From Planctomycetota bacterium (GTDB lineage: Bacteria > Planctomycetota > Phycisphaerae > Tepidisphaerales > Tepidisphaeraceae): a DNA stretch of 64,000 nt. Position numbers and translations under genes: made by a program. How positions within the stretch are numbered: position 1 is the stretch's first letter; each line of letters begins with the position of its first letter. The notes under the pieces were generated by a model. It saw nothing but the letters and a program-made list of their open reading frames with translations. It ran no database searches and was not told the DNA's origin. The stretch spans positions 62,001 to 126,000 of the forward strand of contig JAPLNB010000361.1 in NCBI GenBank assembly GCA_026693085.1, in the 5' to 3' direction. Below, piece after piece: positions 9,418-19,036 of the stretch.

Positions 9418-10938
9418 TCAGGTAACGCTCAACCGCCGCCATACGACTTCCAGCACGCTCCGGCGCAGATCGGGAAAAGCCGCCAGCATGCCGCTCACCA
9501 TCAGCCCCATGAGAACGATCGTGACACCGATGATCGTCCACAGCCCGGCAGCCGGAACGCCCGCCATCACCGCCCCCCCCGTCAGCACCGCGATCCCCAG
9601 GTAGTACAGACTTGGAACCAGCGTCGCCCCAACCGGCATCCGGTGCCACCGCCTCATCACAACCAGGGCCGCCGCCAGCGCCGCAACCTCTCCAATGCTC
9701 CCCGCGATCGGCATCCACACCAGAGCCGCTCCGCTCAGCACCGCCGCAAGCGCGATCGGTAAGGCAATCGCTCGGGCAATGTTCGTGATCAGCGCCGTCC
9801 TGCTATCGCCCATTGCCAGCGTCGCGGCCAACGGACCCACTCGAATCAGTCGCATCGTCTGCATCACCGCCAGCCATCCCATCACCGCAACCGCCCCAGC
9901 ATACTTCGGCCCGTACAGGAGCAGGATGATCTTCGGCCCCATCACCACCAACACCACCACGATCAACCCGCTCAGCAGCGTCAACGCCTCCTGCGACATC
10001 CGGTACTGCCGTTCAAACTTCTCTCGCTCTCCCTGCACCTTCGCCAGTGCCGGCAACACCACCGTCGATAGCACCTTGATCCAGATGCCCGTCGCCAGCA
10101 TCGCAATCGTCGATGCCACCGAGTACACCCCCAGATCGGTCATCGTGTACCCCGTCCCGATAATGATCCGGTCTCCCTGCTGGACCGCAAATATCAGGAG
10201 CCCATTGATCAGCAACGGCCACCCGAAATGCGTCAGCCTCCGCACCTCCTCGCGGCACCACGACCAGCGGTAGCGTCTCTCGCTCAGTGCGTGCGAAAAC
10301 ACCAGCATCACCGCCGCATCGCACACCAGCAGCCACAGAAACGCCCAATAGTTCCCGACCCACGTCGCCAGTGGCCAGATCAACAGCGTTCCGATCACGC
10401 TCGACCAGACCTGCGCCTTGACGATCGGCCAGAACCGCAGTCCCCGCTGCATCCGCACCATGTCCTGGTGGTTCAGCCCCCTCATCAGCGGAATGATCGC
10501 CAGACACCGATACGCCCCCGTCGCCTCCGGCGTGTGGAACGCTCGTGCCACCGGACCCGCCAGCAACAGGATCGCTGCCGCTATTCCCAGCCCCCGAATG
10601 GCAGCCATGATCTGTGAGGTCTCCTGCAGCCGCTCCGTCTCCTCTGCCTTGGACTGCACCAGCAGCTTGTCCATCCCCAGATCGCTGATCAGTTCAAGAA
10701 ACCCGATCGTCAATCCGAACGTCGCCGCCGTCCCGAAATCCGCCGGCAACAGCAGCCTCGCGGCTATGATGCTCCTCAGAAACCGCAGCGCGATCGTCAC
10801 CCCTTCCCCAACCGCCAAAGCCATGCCGCCCTTCAGCAACCGCGACTTCAGCCCTGCAGGTCTGCTTCCAGCTTCAGACACCCCGGTCGGCAGGCCGGGT
10901 TGGGCACCGGCCATTGTATGATCCGTCGAAGCGTTCAT
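9418..10938 (-). CDS. Lipopolysaccharide/oligosaccharide flippase (Wzx-type)
   Basis: About 506 residues with twelve or more membrane segments. The N-terminal RLLKGGMALAVGEGVTIALR and RLLLPADFGTAATFGL, plus HQDMVRMQRGLRFWPIVKAQ and FGWPLLINGLLIFAVQQGDR, are typical of the polysaccharide biosynthesis (Wzx/RfbX) branch of the MOP flippase family. It would move lipid-linked repeat units across the inner membrane for the polymerase. An in-frame GTG at 10992 could extend it by 18 residues, but neither start has a good Shine-Dalgarno. The gene follows the acyltransferase with a short gap and precedes the hexapeptide acetyltransferase by 35 nt. Confidence 0.85.
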   Translation of the reverse strand: MNASTDHTMAGAQPGLPTGVSEAGSRPAGLKSRLLKGGMALAVGEGVTIALRFLRSIIAARLLLPADFGTAATFGLTIGFLELISDLGMDKLLVQSKAEETERLQETSQIMAAIRGLGIAAAILLLAGPVARAFHTPEATGAYRCLAIIPLMRGLNHQDMVRMQRGLRFWPIVKAQVWSSVIGTLLIWPLATWVGNYWAFLWLLVCDAAVMLVFSHALSERRYRWSWCREEVRRLTHFGWPLLINGLLIFAVQQGDRIIIGTGYTMTDLGVYSVASTIAMLATGIWIKVLSTVVLPALAKVQGEREKFERQYRMSQEALTLLSGLIVVVLVVMGPKIILLLYGPKYAGAVAVMGWLAVMQTMRLIRVGPLAATLAMGDSRTALITNIARAIALPIALAAVLSGAALVWMPIAGSIGEVAALAAALVVMRRWHRMPVGATLVPSLYYLGIAVLTGGAVMAGVPAAGLWTIIGVTIVLMGLMVSGMLAAFPDLRRSVLEVVWRRLSVT

Positions 10939-11003
10939 GTTGATTACTGCTTCTGCTGACACCAGCCAGACTTTCTTGACCTCCACCCGCACTCAGGTCA
11001 ATT

Positions 11004-12020
11004 TCACTTGGCCCATTGCCCCAGAAACACACGTCGAGTCACCACATGCCGCCGGATTACCAGTTCCCCCGCGATCGGCAACAGCAATCCACACGAACAC
11101 TTGACGGCAAGTTCCAGTACCGGTTTCGCCAGATGCAATGCATCGTATAGCCTCTGCCCCACCGCCAGCCCAAATCCGTGGTATAGAAAGATGCCGTATG
11201 AGCACGCTCCCAGTGCCCCCAACAGCGGCACCGGCCGCCGAAACCGCAGCAGCAGAAAGCTCGCACTCATCCCGATTGACATGCCCAGCGGCCCCACACG
11301 CGTCCAACGCATTTGCAGTTGGCCAAAGTAAAGCAGCTCCAGAGCCGCGAGGCCCGCTACCAGCCCCAGTACCGCCACCGGTACCAGCCACCCGGTAATC
11401 TTCTCTTCAAACCGGTTGATCCCGCAACCCAACAAGAACGGCGGCAACAGGTAGAAAAAACCCCACGCACTGAAGAATGATGTAATCGGCATCATGCCGG
11501 CAACCACAAGATCTATCACCAAGCAGGTCACCAGCCCCTTCGCTCCCAGCGGCTCCAGCACCACCATCGCCACAAACACAAGGAACAGCGACTGCAAGAA
11601 CCAGAAGTGCTCATAGGAATACAGATACACCCGCCATATCTGCGATAACTGCGTCCGGTGCATCACGCCCGGCGTTACCGACCGGAGCACATACGTCAGC
11701 GTCACGGCGACAAAAAACGGGACTAGGAGCCTCTTTGCCTTGGCCAACAGGAATGTTCCGCCTGTGCCATTCGTCACCGGCCGCAGCGAATAGACGTACC
11801 CTGCGAGGGCTGCGAACAACGGCATCTGAACCGCGTCGATCACGGTGTGCAGGTTGGCATACACCCCGTGCCGCGACAGCAATTCGGTGCCCTGCGAGTG
11901 GTATATGATCAGCATCAGAATCGCGGCTCCACGTAACGACTCAATTGCCTGATCGGCCCTCGGTCGCTGCCCGGCGCGCAGCTCTACGGCGGTTATACTA
12001 TTTGCTGCCTTGTTCCGCAC
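11004..12020 (-). CDS. Second membrane acyltransferase (acyltransferase 3 family)
   Basis: 338 residues from GTG 12020, which has TTGGAG about 4 nt upstream. IESLRGAAILMLIIYHSQG near the N-terminus is the signature of this family, with the catalytic-type histidine in YHSQG. About ten membrane helices follow, and CSYGIFLYHGFGLAVG is the family's C-terminal region. This is the first gene of the visible operon, so the promoter should lie in the 750-nt gap to its right. It is a distinct paralogue of the acyltransferase at 4803-5936. Confidence 0.85.
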   Translation of the reverse strand: MRNKAANSITAVELRAGQRPRADQAIESLRGAAILMLIIYHSQGTELLSRHGVYANLHTVIDAVQMPLFAALAGYVYSLRPVTNGTGGTFLLAKAKRLLVPFFVAVTLTYVLRSVTPGVMHRTQLSQIWRVYLYSYEHFWFLQSLFLVFVAMVVLEPLGAKGLVTCLVIDLVVAGMMPITSFFSAWGFFYLLPPFLLGCGINRFEEKITGWLVPVAVLGLVAGLAALELLYFGQLQMRWTRVGPLGMSIGMSASFLLLRFRRPVPLLGALGACSYGIFLYHGFGLAVGQRLYDALHLAKPVLELAVKCSCGLLLPIAGELVIRRHVVTRRVFLGQWAK

Positions 12021-12770
12021 CTTGCTCCAACCCGCGTAATTGGTGATTTCCGCCCCCTTCCGGACAACAGTTAAGGCTCCGCCCCCGTCGGCTGCGCCCG
12101 ATCCATGCGGCAGCCGATAAACAGCTTCCTTTAAGGCCCGTCTTTTTCGCTACTTGGAACCAACCTGCGATCCGGCTTCACCAATAGGCCAACGGCTGGT
12201 CGTCGTTTCCCGCTCGCCAGCACTTCAATAGCCGGTCGCTATCCGCCAGTTGGCATTTTTCATTCTCTGGCTTGGTGCCTCGGCACCAAAAACTACATCG
12301 TACAGAAGCAGGATATCCTTGAGAAAAACCCTTCCATTTGAGCCCCACTCGGACGCCATTATGCCAGTCGTCCTTCCGCCACAATAGCATCAGCCGCCAA
12401 TCAGCCGACGAAGACCTCAATATGACCGCTCCCTGCGACTCGGCCATGGTCCATTATATCATAGGGCCGCTCAGCACCCGCCTCTTTACTTCGCCCTTGA
12501 TTCCAGTAATATTCGCCTAGTTTCATATGTTGAACGCCTTTCCAACTGAGGGCAAGTCAGGTTGTTCTGTATCGGCCGTGACTGGCGGGAAGGCTGTATC
12601 GACTATGAGGGACTCTCATTCGGTCGTTCTTCGCTGAACTGCGCAAATCCCCCATTTGGTGACCCAACTGACGTCCCCGGTCTGCCGAGACTAGATTGGG
12701 CCAGATGTTCGGGTGCCAACGACGGCAGCGTTCGAATCTGCGCGACTGGACGTGTTCCTGGAGGTGCCTC
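12021..12770. other. Intergenic region between divergent genes
   Basis: A 750-nt gap between the minus-strand polysaccharide operon and the plus-strand giant secreted protein; it should hold both promoters. It is AT-richer than its surroundings, especially 12300-12540. A hairpin with perfect 8-bp arms TCGGCTGC / GCAGCCGA lies at 12088-12117 without a T-run, so it is more likely a leader structure or operator than a terminator. No convincing -35/-10 pair can be singled out. An 89-codon minus-strand frame at 12178-12447 has no recognisable features. Confidence 0.5.
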
Positions 12771-15700
12771 GTGTCTCACCCACAGAACCGAATGCATGCT
12801 TTCGGCAGCATTTGCCGGCAAGTGTCGTTGATCGCCGCCGCTGTTCTCGCCGGCCGTCCTTCGACGGCCCCACGGACAGCCCACCGCCGGGCATTCGCCG
12901 AACCCCTCGAACCCCGCCTCTTCCTCGCCGCCAATCCCGCCGTCGGCGTCAACTTTGACCCCCTCAGCTACTGGGACACCGCTTGGACCTTCAAGGATGC
13001 CTTCAAGAGCTCCTCGTCTTGGTTTGTCTACGCCTACAACACTGTCACCCACGGCGAAACACGTGACGGCGCCGGCTCCCTGGACCTTGATGCCCACGGC
13101 TGGCCCACCCAGCTCAAGACCTGGACCAACGATCAGGGCCAACTCATCAAGCAGCACGCCGAGAGCGTCATGTTCTACGACATCGGCGACAAGTTCCCCG
13201 GCGGCACCTACCGCGCCGAATGGCAAGGCACAGGCAAGGTCCGTTTCTCCTACTGCGCCAAGACCATCTCTACCGGTGTTGCTGGCGACACCCACTACGC
13301 CATCCTTAATGTCACACCCGGTTCCTCCAACGGCATACTCGCCGAAATCGAAGAGACCGACCCCGCGGACCCCATCCGCGACATCCACATCTGGATGCCC
13401 GACTACGACGGCCAAAGCTTCGTCGGCCAAGCCTGGCAGCCTGGCGCCAATTTCTCGCCATTCCATCCCCTCTTCCTCCAGCGCCTCCAACCCTTCTCTA
13501 CCCTTCGCTTCATGCAGTGGGCAAACACCACCATCAGCACTCTCGTCCATTGGCAGGACCGCACCCATTTCGACGACGCCCGCCAAGCCGGTAGTGCTGC
13601 CGGCAAAGGCGTCGCCTATGAGTACATGATCGAGCTGGCCAACGAATTGCACGACAATATCTGGATCAACCTGCCCCACCAGGCCGACGACGACTTCCTC
13701 CGCAACTATGCAACCCTCGTGCGCGATACGTTCGATCCGAACCAGAAAATCTACCTCGAGTGGTCCAACGAGATCTGGAACTCCGGCCCCGGCTTCAACA
13801 CCGAGAGCTGGATCACCCAGCAAATGGCCAAGCCCGAGAACGCTGGCCTGGACCGCTGGATCTTTGTCGCCAGCCGCATCAAGAACGCCTTCGACATCTG
13901 GTCCGATGTCTTCGCCGGCCAGGAAAACCGCCTCGTCCGCGTCATCGCCGGCCAGGCGGTCAACCCATCGATCGCTAATCAACAGGCCAAGAACATGGAC
14001 GGCCACTTCGACGCCATCGCCTCTGGCGGATACCTCCACCTCCGCAGCGCCGTGCAGTCGACCTGGAACGCCAACACCACCGTGGACCAGATCATCAGCG
14101 AGCTCGTCAGTGATGTGCCCCAGACGATCAAGGATATGCAGGGGCACAAACAGTTGGCCGACAAATACTCCACCCAACTGGGGCGAAAGATCCAATATGT
14201 CGTCTACGAAGGTGGTCAGGCGCTTCGCGCCAGCAACGCCCCCTACCAGCAGGCTTTCTACGATGCCCAGTCCGATCCCCGCATGTACGATATTTACGCC
14301 CAGCTACTTCGTGGCTTCCGCGACATCGGCGGCGACCTCTTCATGCACTACACCTACGCCTGCAAGGATTCTGCATACGGCTCCTGGGGCCTGCTCAAGT
14401 ACCAAGACCAGCCCATCGCCGACGCCCCCAAATACCAAGCACTCCTCGACGCCGCCTCCGGCATGATCTACTACGACCCCCCCATCGCCGACGCCGCCGG
14501 ACCCTACACCGTCGCAGAAGGAGCCTCCGTCCAACTCAACGCCGACGCCTCCACCGGCCACAACCTCTCCTACACCTGGGACCTCGACAACGACGGCATC
14601 TTCGGCGAGACAGGCCCCGACGCCGCCCATGGCGATGAAACTGGACCCAATCCCACCTTCCTCACCAATGGCCTCAATGGCCCACAAGCCTACCCCGCCA
14701 CCCTCCGGGTTGCCGACTCCTTCGGCAGAACCGACACCAAGTCCGTCCCCATCGACATCACTGACGTTGCTCCCGTCCTCGCCATCAGCGGCGGCAACTC
14801 CCGCGTCGCCGGCCTGCCCTACATCCTCACCCTCGCCGCATCCGACCCCGGCCCCGACCCCGTCCTCTCCTGGATCTTCGACTGGGGCGACGGCACCACT
14901 CCCCAGGCCATCAACGGCGACCCCTCCTTCGCTACCTACATCTACACCGCCCCCGGCTCCTTCACCATCACCGCCCAAGCGGTCAACCAGGATGGCTCGT
15001 TCAGCACCACCAAGTCGGCTCCGGTTGTCGTCGCTGCCAACGCCGGCGGCCCCTACTCCGTCACCGAGGGATCCTCCGCCCAAGTCAATGCCATCATCTC
15101 CCGCACGAGCGGCTACACCTACACATGGGATCTCGACAACGACGGCATCTTCGGCGAAACAGGCCCCAATGCCGCCCACGGCAACGAAACCGGACCCAAC
15201 CCCGCCTTCCTCACCAACGGCCTCAACGGCCCACAAGCCTACACCGTGACCCTCCACGTCACCGACGCGCTCGGCCAAGTCAGCACCGCGCCCGCTACCA
15301 TCAACATCGCAGATGTTCCCCCCGTCGTTATCATCATCGGTCAGAACTCCACCATCGCCGGCCTCCCCTGCACCCTCAACCTCTCGACCGCCGACCCCGG
15401 CCCCGACCCCATCCTTTCATGGATCATCGACTGGGGTGACGGCTCCGCCCCACAAGCCGTCACCGGCAACCCCTCCTCGATCGCCTACACCTACACCGCC
15501 CCCGGCTCCTTCGCCATTACCGCCCAAGCGGTCAACCAGGATGGCTCGTTCAACGCCACCAGGTCCGCCTCGGTCGTCGTCGCCGCCAACGCCGCCGGCC
15601 CCTATTTCGTCACCGAAGGCGCCTCCGTCCAGCTCAATGCCATTGCCTCACGCAGCAGCTCACCCAGTTATCAATGGGATCTCGACGGCGATGGCATCTA

Positions 15701-16919
15701 CGGCGAAGCAGGCTCGGACGCCGCCCATGGCGACGAGATCGGCCCCGACCCCATCTTCCTCACCAATGGCCTCAATGGCCCACAAGACTACATCGTCGCC
15801 CTCCGCGTCATCGACGCTCTAGGCCAGGTCAGCACCGCTTCGGCGGCCATCACCATCACCGACATTCCCCCCACCCTGGGCATCGCCGGCCAGAACTCCG
15901 CCACTGCCGGACTGCCTTATACGCTCTTGCTCTCCGCATCGGATCCTGGCCCGGACTCGATCGACTCCTGGCTGGTTTTCTGGGGCGACGGCACATATCC
16001 CGATACCGTCGCCGGCTCCGTCACTTCCATCACGCACACCTACACGGTGCCCGGCGTATACAATATCAGCGCCAGGGCCGATACCCAGGACGGCCCCTAC
16101 TACGCCACCATCGCCGAGCCCGTCACCGTCAATAATGATCCTCCGTCCGCCGTCTTCGCCCGCCAAAACGTCATCGCGATGGGTGAAGCTTCCACTGACC
16201 TGACCATCACCTACTCCGATGCCACCGGCTTCCCCGACAATGCGTTCGACAACACCGACATCATCGTCACCGGCCCACGCCGCTTCCGCCAATACGCCGC
16301 TTTCGTCTCCAAAACCACCATCGGCAGCACCACCGAAGTGACCTACCGCCTTGCCGCCCCCGGCGGATTCTGGGGCCCGGAAGACAACGGCAAGTACAAC
16401 GTGTGGCTCATGGCCGATGCCGTTGCCGATGCTCTCGGCGCTGCCGTCCCGCAGGCGCGCCTGGCCACCTTCCCCGCCAACCTCCAGTCCGCAGGCAATA
16501 CGATCCAGAGCGCCGCTTCATTTGACGTCGCCTCCCCAGGAGAGATCCTGGCCGCGCAGCAATCCCTTCCCGCCACCCAGACCGACGCCTATTACAAGCT
16601 CAGGGTCATTTCCCCCGTCTCCCTCGACATCGAACTCTCCGGCCTCACCGCCGATTCCAATATCACCATCGTCAACCGCTTCGGCCGACCTCTCGGCCCA
16701 ACCAGCAGCAACATCAAGAAGCCCAAAGCAGCCCAGCTCGCATCCGCGCCTCGCCGCGCATCCTCCACCAAGGGCCCAGTTACCAGAACCGCCAACTACC
16801 CCCTCGCCCCTGGCCTCTATTACATCCGCATTCACACTCCCGGCGGCCGCCCAGCCACGTACGGCCTCCGCGTCAAGCTCTCCCGCGCCCCCAAAGCAAC
16901 GACACCCGTCTTCCGCTAG
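12771..16919 (+). CDS. Giant secreted protein: LEPR-xLL motif, hydrolase-like head, three PKD-type repeats
   Basis: 1382 residues from GTG 12771, chosen because a perfect GGAGGT lies 5 nt upstream; ATG 12792 has no such signal. The N-terminus has a basic, partly hydrophobic leader and then EPLEPRLFLA at about residues 43-52, the planctomycete LEPR-xLL export-associated motif. Residues 60-560 resemble a glycosidase-type barrel, with ELANELHDNIW and YLEWSNEIWNSG; the Glu in SNEIWN is a candidate catalytic residue. Three tandem units of about 182 residues (near 577, 758 and 942) contain YTWDLDNDGIFGE, IFDWGDGT and YTAPGSFTITAQAVNQDGSF, which is PKD-like. The last 260 residues form a separate beta-rich tail. 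It is probably a surface or secreted polysaccharide-acting protein. Confidence 0.85.
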   Translation: MSHPQNRMHAFGSICRQVSLIAAAVLAGRPSTAPRTAHRRAFAEPLEPRLFLAANPAVGVNFDPLSYWDTAWTFKDAFKSSSSWFVYAYNTVTHGETRDGAGSLDLDAHGWPTQLKTWTNDQGQLIKQHAESVMFYDIGDKFPGGTYRAEWQGTGKVRFSYCAKTISTGVAGDTHYAILNVTPGSSNGILAEIEETDPADPIRDIHIWMPDYDGQSFVGQAWQPGANFSPFHPLFLQRLQPFSTLRFMQWANTTISTLVHWQDRTHFDDARQAGSAAGKGVAYEYMIELANELHDNIWINLPHQADDDFLRNYATLVRDTFDPNQKIYLEWSNEIWNSGPGFNTESWITQQMAKPENAGLDRWIFVASRIKNAFDIWSDVFAGQENRLVRVIAGQAVNPSIANQQAKNMDGHFDAIASGGYLHLRSAVQSTWNANTTVDQIISELVSDVPQTIKDMQGHKQLADKYSTQLGRKIQYVVYEGGQALRASNAPYQQAFYDAQSDPRMYDIYAQLLRGFRDIGGDLFMHYTYACKDSAYGSWGLLKYQDQPIADAPKYQALLDAASGMIYYDPPIADAAGPYTVAEGASVQLNADASTGHNLSYTWDLDNDGIFGETGPDAAHGDETGPNPTFLTNGLNGPQAYPATLRVADSFGRTDTKSVPIDITDVAPVLAISGGNSRVAGLPYILTLAASDPGPDPVLSWIFDWGDGTTPQAINGDPSFATYIYTAPGSFTITAQAVNQDGSFSTTKSAPVVVAANAGGPYSVTEGSSAQVNAIISRTSGYTYTWDLDNDGIFGETGPNAAHGNETGPNPAFLTNGLNGPQAYTVTLHVTDALGQVSTAPATINIADVPPVVIIIGQNSTIAGLPCTLNLSTADPGPDPILSWIIDWGDGSAPQAVTGNPSSIAYTYTAPGSFAITAQAVNQDGSFNATRSASVVVAANAAGPYFVTEGASVQLNAIASRSSSPSYQWDLDGDGIYGEAGSDAAHGDEIGPDPIFLTNGLNGPQDYIVALRVIDALGQVSTASAAITITDIPPTLGIAGQNSATAGLPYTLLLSASDPGPDSIDSWLVFWGDGTYPDTVAGSVTSITHTYTVPGVYNISARADTQDGPYYATIAEPVTVNNDPPSAVFARQNVIAMGEASTDLTITYSDATGFPDNAFDNTDIIVTGPRRFRQYAAFVSKTTIGSTTEVTYRLAAPGGFWGPEDNGKYNVWLMADAVADALGAAVPQARLATFPANLQSAGNTIQSAASFDVASPGEILAAQQSLPATQTDAYYKLRVISPVSLDIELSGLTADSNITIVNRFGRPLGPTSSNIKKPKAAQLASAPRRASSTKGPVTRTANYPLAPGLYYIRIHTPGGRPATYGLRVKLSRAPKATTPVFR
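14498..16130 (+). repeat. Three tandem ~546-bp units encoding PKD-type repeats
   Basis: Within the giant secreted gene, three in-frame copies of an approximately 546-bp unit begin near 14498, 15044 and 15593. Each encodes GPY.V.EG at its start, then WDLD.DGI.GE, FLTNGLNGPQ, DWGDG or FWGDG, and an AVNQDG-type end. Units 1 and 2 are nearly identical in long stretches (for example the segment ending AITAQAVNQDGSF), while unit 3 diverges at its end. This points to recent internal duplication or homogenisation. Confidence 0.85.
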
Positions 16920-17001
16920 CCATGGTATCTCCCTACCGAGATGACCACCAGAGACGCCTTAACTGGCCCCCCCGAAACCCCAAGCACCGCAGCAGGTTAT
17001 C

Positions 17002-17820
17002 CTAAACCTGCTTTGGGGCAATCGCCTCCAGCGCCGGGTTTGTGACCGGCTTCACCTTGAACCCCGCCAGAAACACACTGTGCCGGATCGCATCCGCAAG
17101 CATATGCGGCGGGTCCAGGTCCGGCTTTCGCTGAATCGCCCGCCGAACTCGCCACAACGCAAACCCCACGATGAACGCCGCGTCCACCAGTGCCGTGTAA
17201 AACGCCCCATAATTCTTCAGAAAGAACCGCCGCCGCGCCTCAAACCAATAGGCCGGCCGCCGCTTTACCACCCGCTGCGTAATCCCCGTCGATGCGCCCT
17301 CCAGATGGATCACCCGGCTCTCCGGCACATACCACACCGGCCACCCCGCTCGCTTCGCATTCAAGCAGTAGTCGATGTCATCAAAATAGGTGTAATAATC
17401 CTCATCCAACGGCCCAATCGCCTCAATCACCTGCCGCCGAATGATCATGCTCGCACCACATACCCAATCCGCCTCACATCTCGCCTTCGGCGTCGGCACC
17501 ACCGCCGCCCATCGCGACAGCAGCTTCGACACCACCCCCAGCCCCAATCCCCGGTCCAATTCGGTCGCAACCCCTTGAAACCGAAACAGCGACGCCTGCA
17601 CCGTGCCGTCTGCCGCCTCCAGCCGGCTGCCCCCTATCCCGACCTTCGGATTCTCATCCATGAACTTCACCAACGCCGACAGCGCGCCTGCCCGCACGAT
17701 CGTGTCCGCATTCAACAGCAGCACATACTCCGGCTGATCGCTCGACGCTATCGCCGCTCTGATAATCACATTATTCCCACCCGTGAATCCCCGGTTTGGG
17801 TGAATCGCCGTCAATTCCAC
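17002..17820 (-). CDS. Family 2 glycosyltransferase lacking its N-terminus
   Basis: 272 residues from GTG 17820. The frame begins directly with the HPNRGFTGGNNVIIR motif, which in full GT2 (rhamnosyltransferase-like) proteins lies about 60-90 residues in. The first strand with the usual VxVVIVSWN-type motif is absent, and an in-frame TAA lies 27 nt upstream of the GTG. The rest is well preserved: YVLLLNADTIV (donor/metal-binding Asp), DWVCGASMIIRR, DEDYYTYFDDIDYC and a C-terminal hydrophobic helix. The 137 nt up to the tRNA gene contain no missing segment in any frame. It is either a truncated, possibly inactive gene or a remnant. Confidence 0.75.
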   Translation of the reverse strand: MELTAIHPNRGFTGGNNVIIRAAIASSDQPEYVLLLNADTIVRAGALSALVKFMDENPKVGIGGSRLEAADGTVQASLFRFQGVATELDRGLGLGVVSKLLSRWAAVVPTPKARCEADWVCGASMIIRRQVIEAIGPLDEDYYTYFDDIDYCLNAKRAGWPVWYVPESRVIHLEGASTGITQRVVKRRPAYWFEARRRFFLKNYGAFYTALVDAAFIVGFALWRVRRAIQRKPDLDPPHMLADAIRHSVFLAGFKVKPVTNPALEAIAPKQV

Positions 17821-17956
17821 CCACCCCCGCCACCCATTATCTTAGATCGCCCGCCGGATCCGATCCGCCGAATCATCCCCCCTCCCCATTTCGCACCCCC
17901 CCACCATCGTCCCACGCACACTCGCAATCTACCCGCACAACGACCGCAAACACAAA

Positions 17957-18030
17957 CGCACCCGGCAGGACTCGAACCTGCGACCGACGGATTAGAAATC
18001 CGTTGCTCTATCCAACTGAGCTACGGGTGC
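17957..18030 (-). tRNA. tRNA-Arg (anticodon UCT)
   Basis: A 74-nt minus-strand sequence folds as a full cloverleaf: acceptor GCACCCG/CGGGTGC, D-stem GCTC/GAGC, anticodon stem ACGGA/TCCGT with loop TTTCTAA (anticodon TCT), and T-arm GCAGG-TTCGAGT-CCTGC. The discriminator base is G, and CCA is not encoded. It reads AGA codons. It sits next to a truncated glycosyltransferase gene; tRNA genes are frequent recombination sites, but no direct repeat of its 3' end was noticed nearby. Confidence 0.97.
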
Positions 18031-18124
18031 ATCGGAGCGTCAGTATAACGGCGAAGCGAGGCCAGGCCAAACGGCACATGGCTGGACAGCGCAGCGGCGG
18101 GGCATTACGTTGCCCATGTGGTAA

Positions 18125-19036
18125 GTGAAAGGTGGTTTTGTGCTGGAGACTGGCCGGCCAATAGCGAAGAAGCTCGGGGTGTTTGCACGGGACATCAAGC
18201 TCAGCCATACGGTGTTTGCCCTGCCGTTTGCAGTGCTGAGCGTCGTGCTTGCCTGGCAGCAGAACGGCGGGCCTATCGTGGGGAAATTGGCGATGGTGCT
18301 GGCGTGCATGGTGACGGCACGGACGGCGGCGATGGCGGCGAATCGGCTGCTCGACGCGGAGCTTGATGCGGCCAACCCGCGGACGGCGGGGCGGGCAATC
18401 CCCAGCGGGAGGCTATCGCGGGGGTTCTTCGTCGTGGCGATGGGATTGTGCGGGGCGGGGTTTATTGTGGCGACCGCGGGCTTTCTCTGGTACCGCAATC
18501 CCTGGCCGCTGAGGCTTGCGCTGCCGGTGTTGGGGTTTGTGTGCGCGTATCCGCTGCTGAAGCGGTTCACCCGGCTGTGTCACTACTACCTCGGGATGGC
18601 CCTGGGCCTGGCGCCGATTTGCGCATGGATCGCGATCAGCGGGAGGCTGGACTGGGCGCCAGTGATCATGGCTGCCGCTGTGGTGCTTTGGACGGCAGGG
18701 TTCGACATCATTTATGCTTGCCAGGATTATGAATCGGATTTGCAGACGGGCGTAGTTTCAGTGCCGGCCAGGCTGGGAGTCGGCAACGCGCTGTGGGTGG
18801 CTCGAATCACCCATGCGGTGTGTGTGGTGATACTGGTGCTGCTGGGATGGTATGTGCCGCAGTTTGGGATATTGTATTTCGTTGGGGCGGGGGCGGCGGT
18901 TGTGCTGCTGATCGTAGAGCACAGTCTGGTCAATCCGGGGGATCTGTCCAAGGTCGGCCTTGCGTTTTTCACCGTCAACGGCATCATCAGTCTGCTGCTG
19001 GGCACGCTGGGCATCATCGACGTGCTGCGGCATTGA
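18125..19036 (+). CDS. mqnP: UbiA-family prenyltransferase, menaquinone (MqnP-like)
   Basis: 303 residues from GTG 18125, with eight to nine predicted membrane helices. It has both aspartate-rich motifs of the UbiA superfamily: NRLLDAELDAANPRTAGRAI near residue 75 and YACQDYESDLQTGVVSVPAR near residue 200. These bind polyprenyl diphosphate through Mg2+. The HTVFALPFA start and the overall pattern match the UbiA-like enzymes of the futalosine menaquinone route, and mqnE lies about 2 kb downstream. The glycosyltransferase ATG follows its stop directly, so the two are probably cotranscribed. A plain 4-hydroxybenzoate polyprenyltransferase role is the alternative. Confidence 0.82.
   Translation: MKGGFVLETGRPIAKKLGVFARDIKLSHTVFALPFAVLSVVLAWQQNGGPIVGKLAMVLACMVTARTAAMAANRLLDAELDAANPRTAGRAIPSGRLSRGFFVVAMGLCGAGFIVATAGFLWYRNPWPLRLALPVLGFVCAYPLLKRFTRLCHYYLGMALGLAPICAWIAISGRLDWAPVIMAAAVVLWTAGFDIIYACQDYESDLQTGVVSVPARLGVGNALWVARITHAVCVVILVLLGWYVPQFGILYFVGAGAAVVLLIVEHSLVNPGDLSKVGLAFFTVNGIISLLLGTLGIIDVLRH

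Noticed and set aside
8564-9718. 384-codon start for the hexapeptide acetyltransferase
   Set aside because: It would overlap the flippase gene by 300 nt; ATG 9382 has a GAGGAG signal.
12178-12447. 89-codon minus-strand frame in the intergenic gap
   Set aside because: No Shine-Dalgarno, no recognisable domain, isolated; left as non-coding.
12603-15278. Long minus-strand frames opposite the giant secreted protein
   Set aside because: Gly/Val/Asp-rich antisense shadows caused by C-rich codons on the plus strand; no domain seen.
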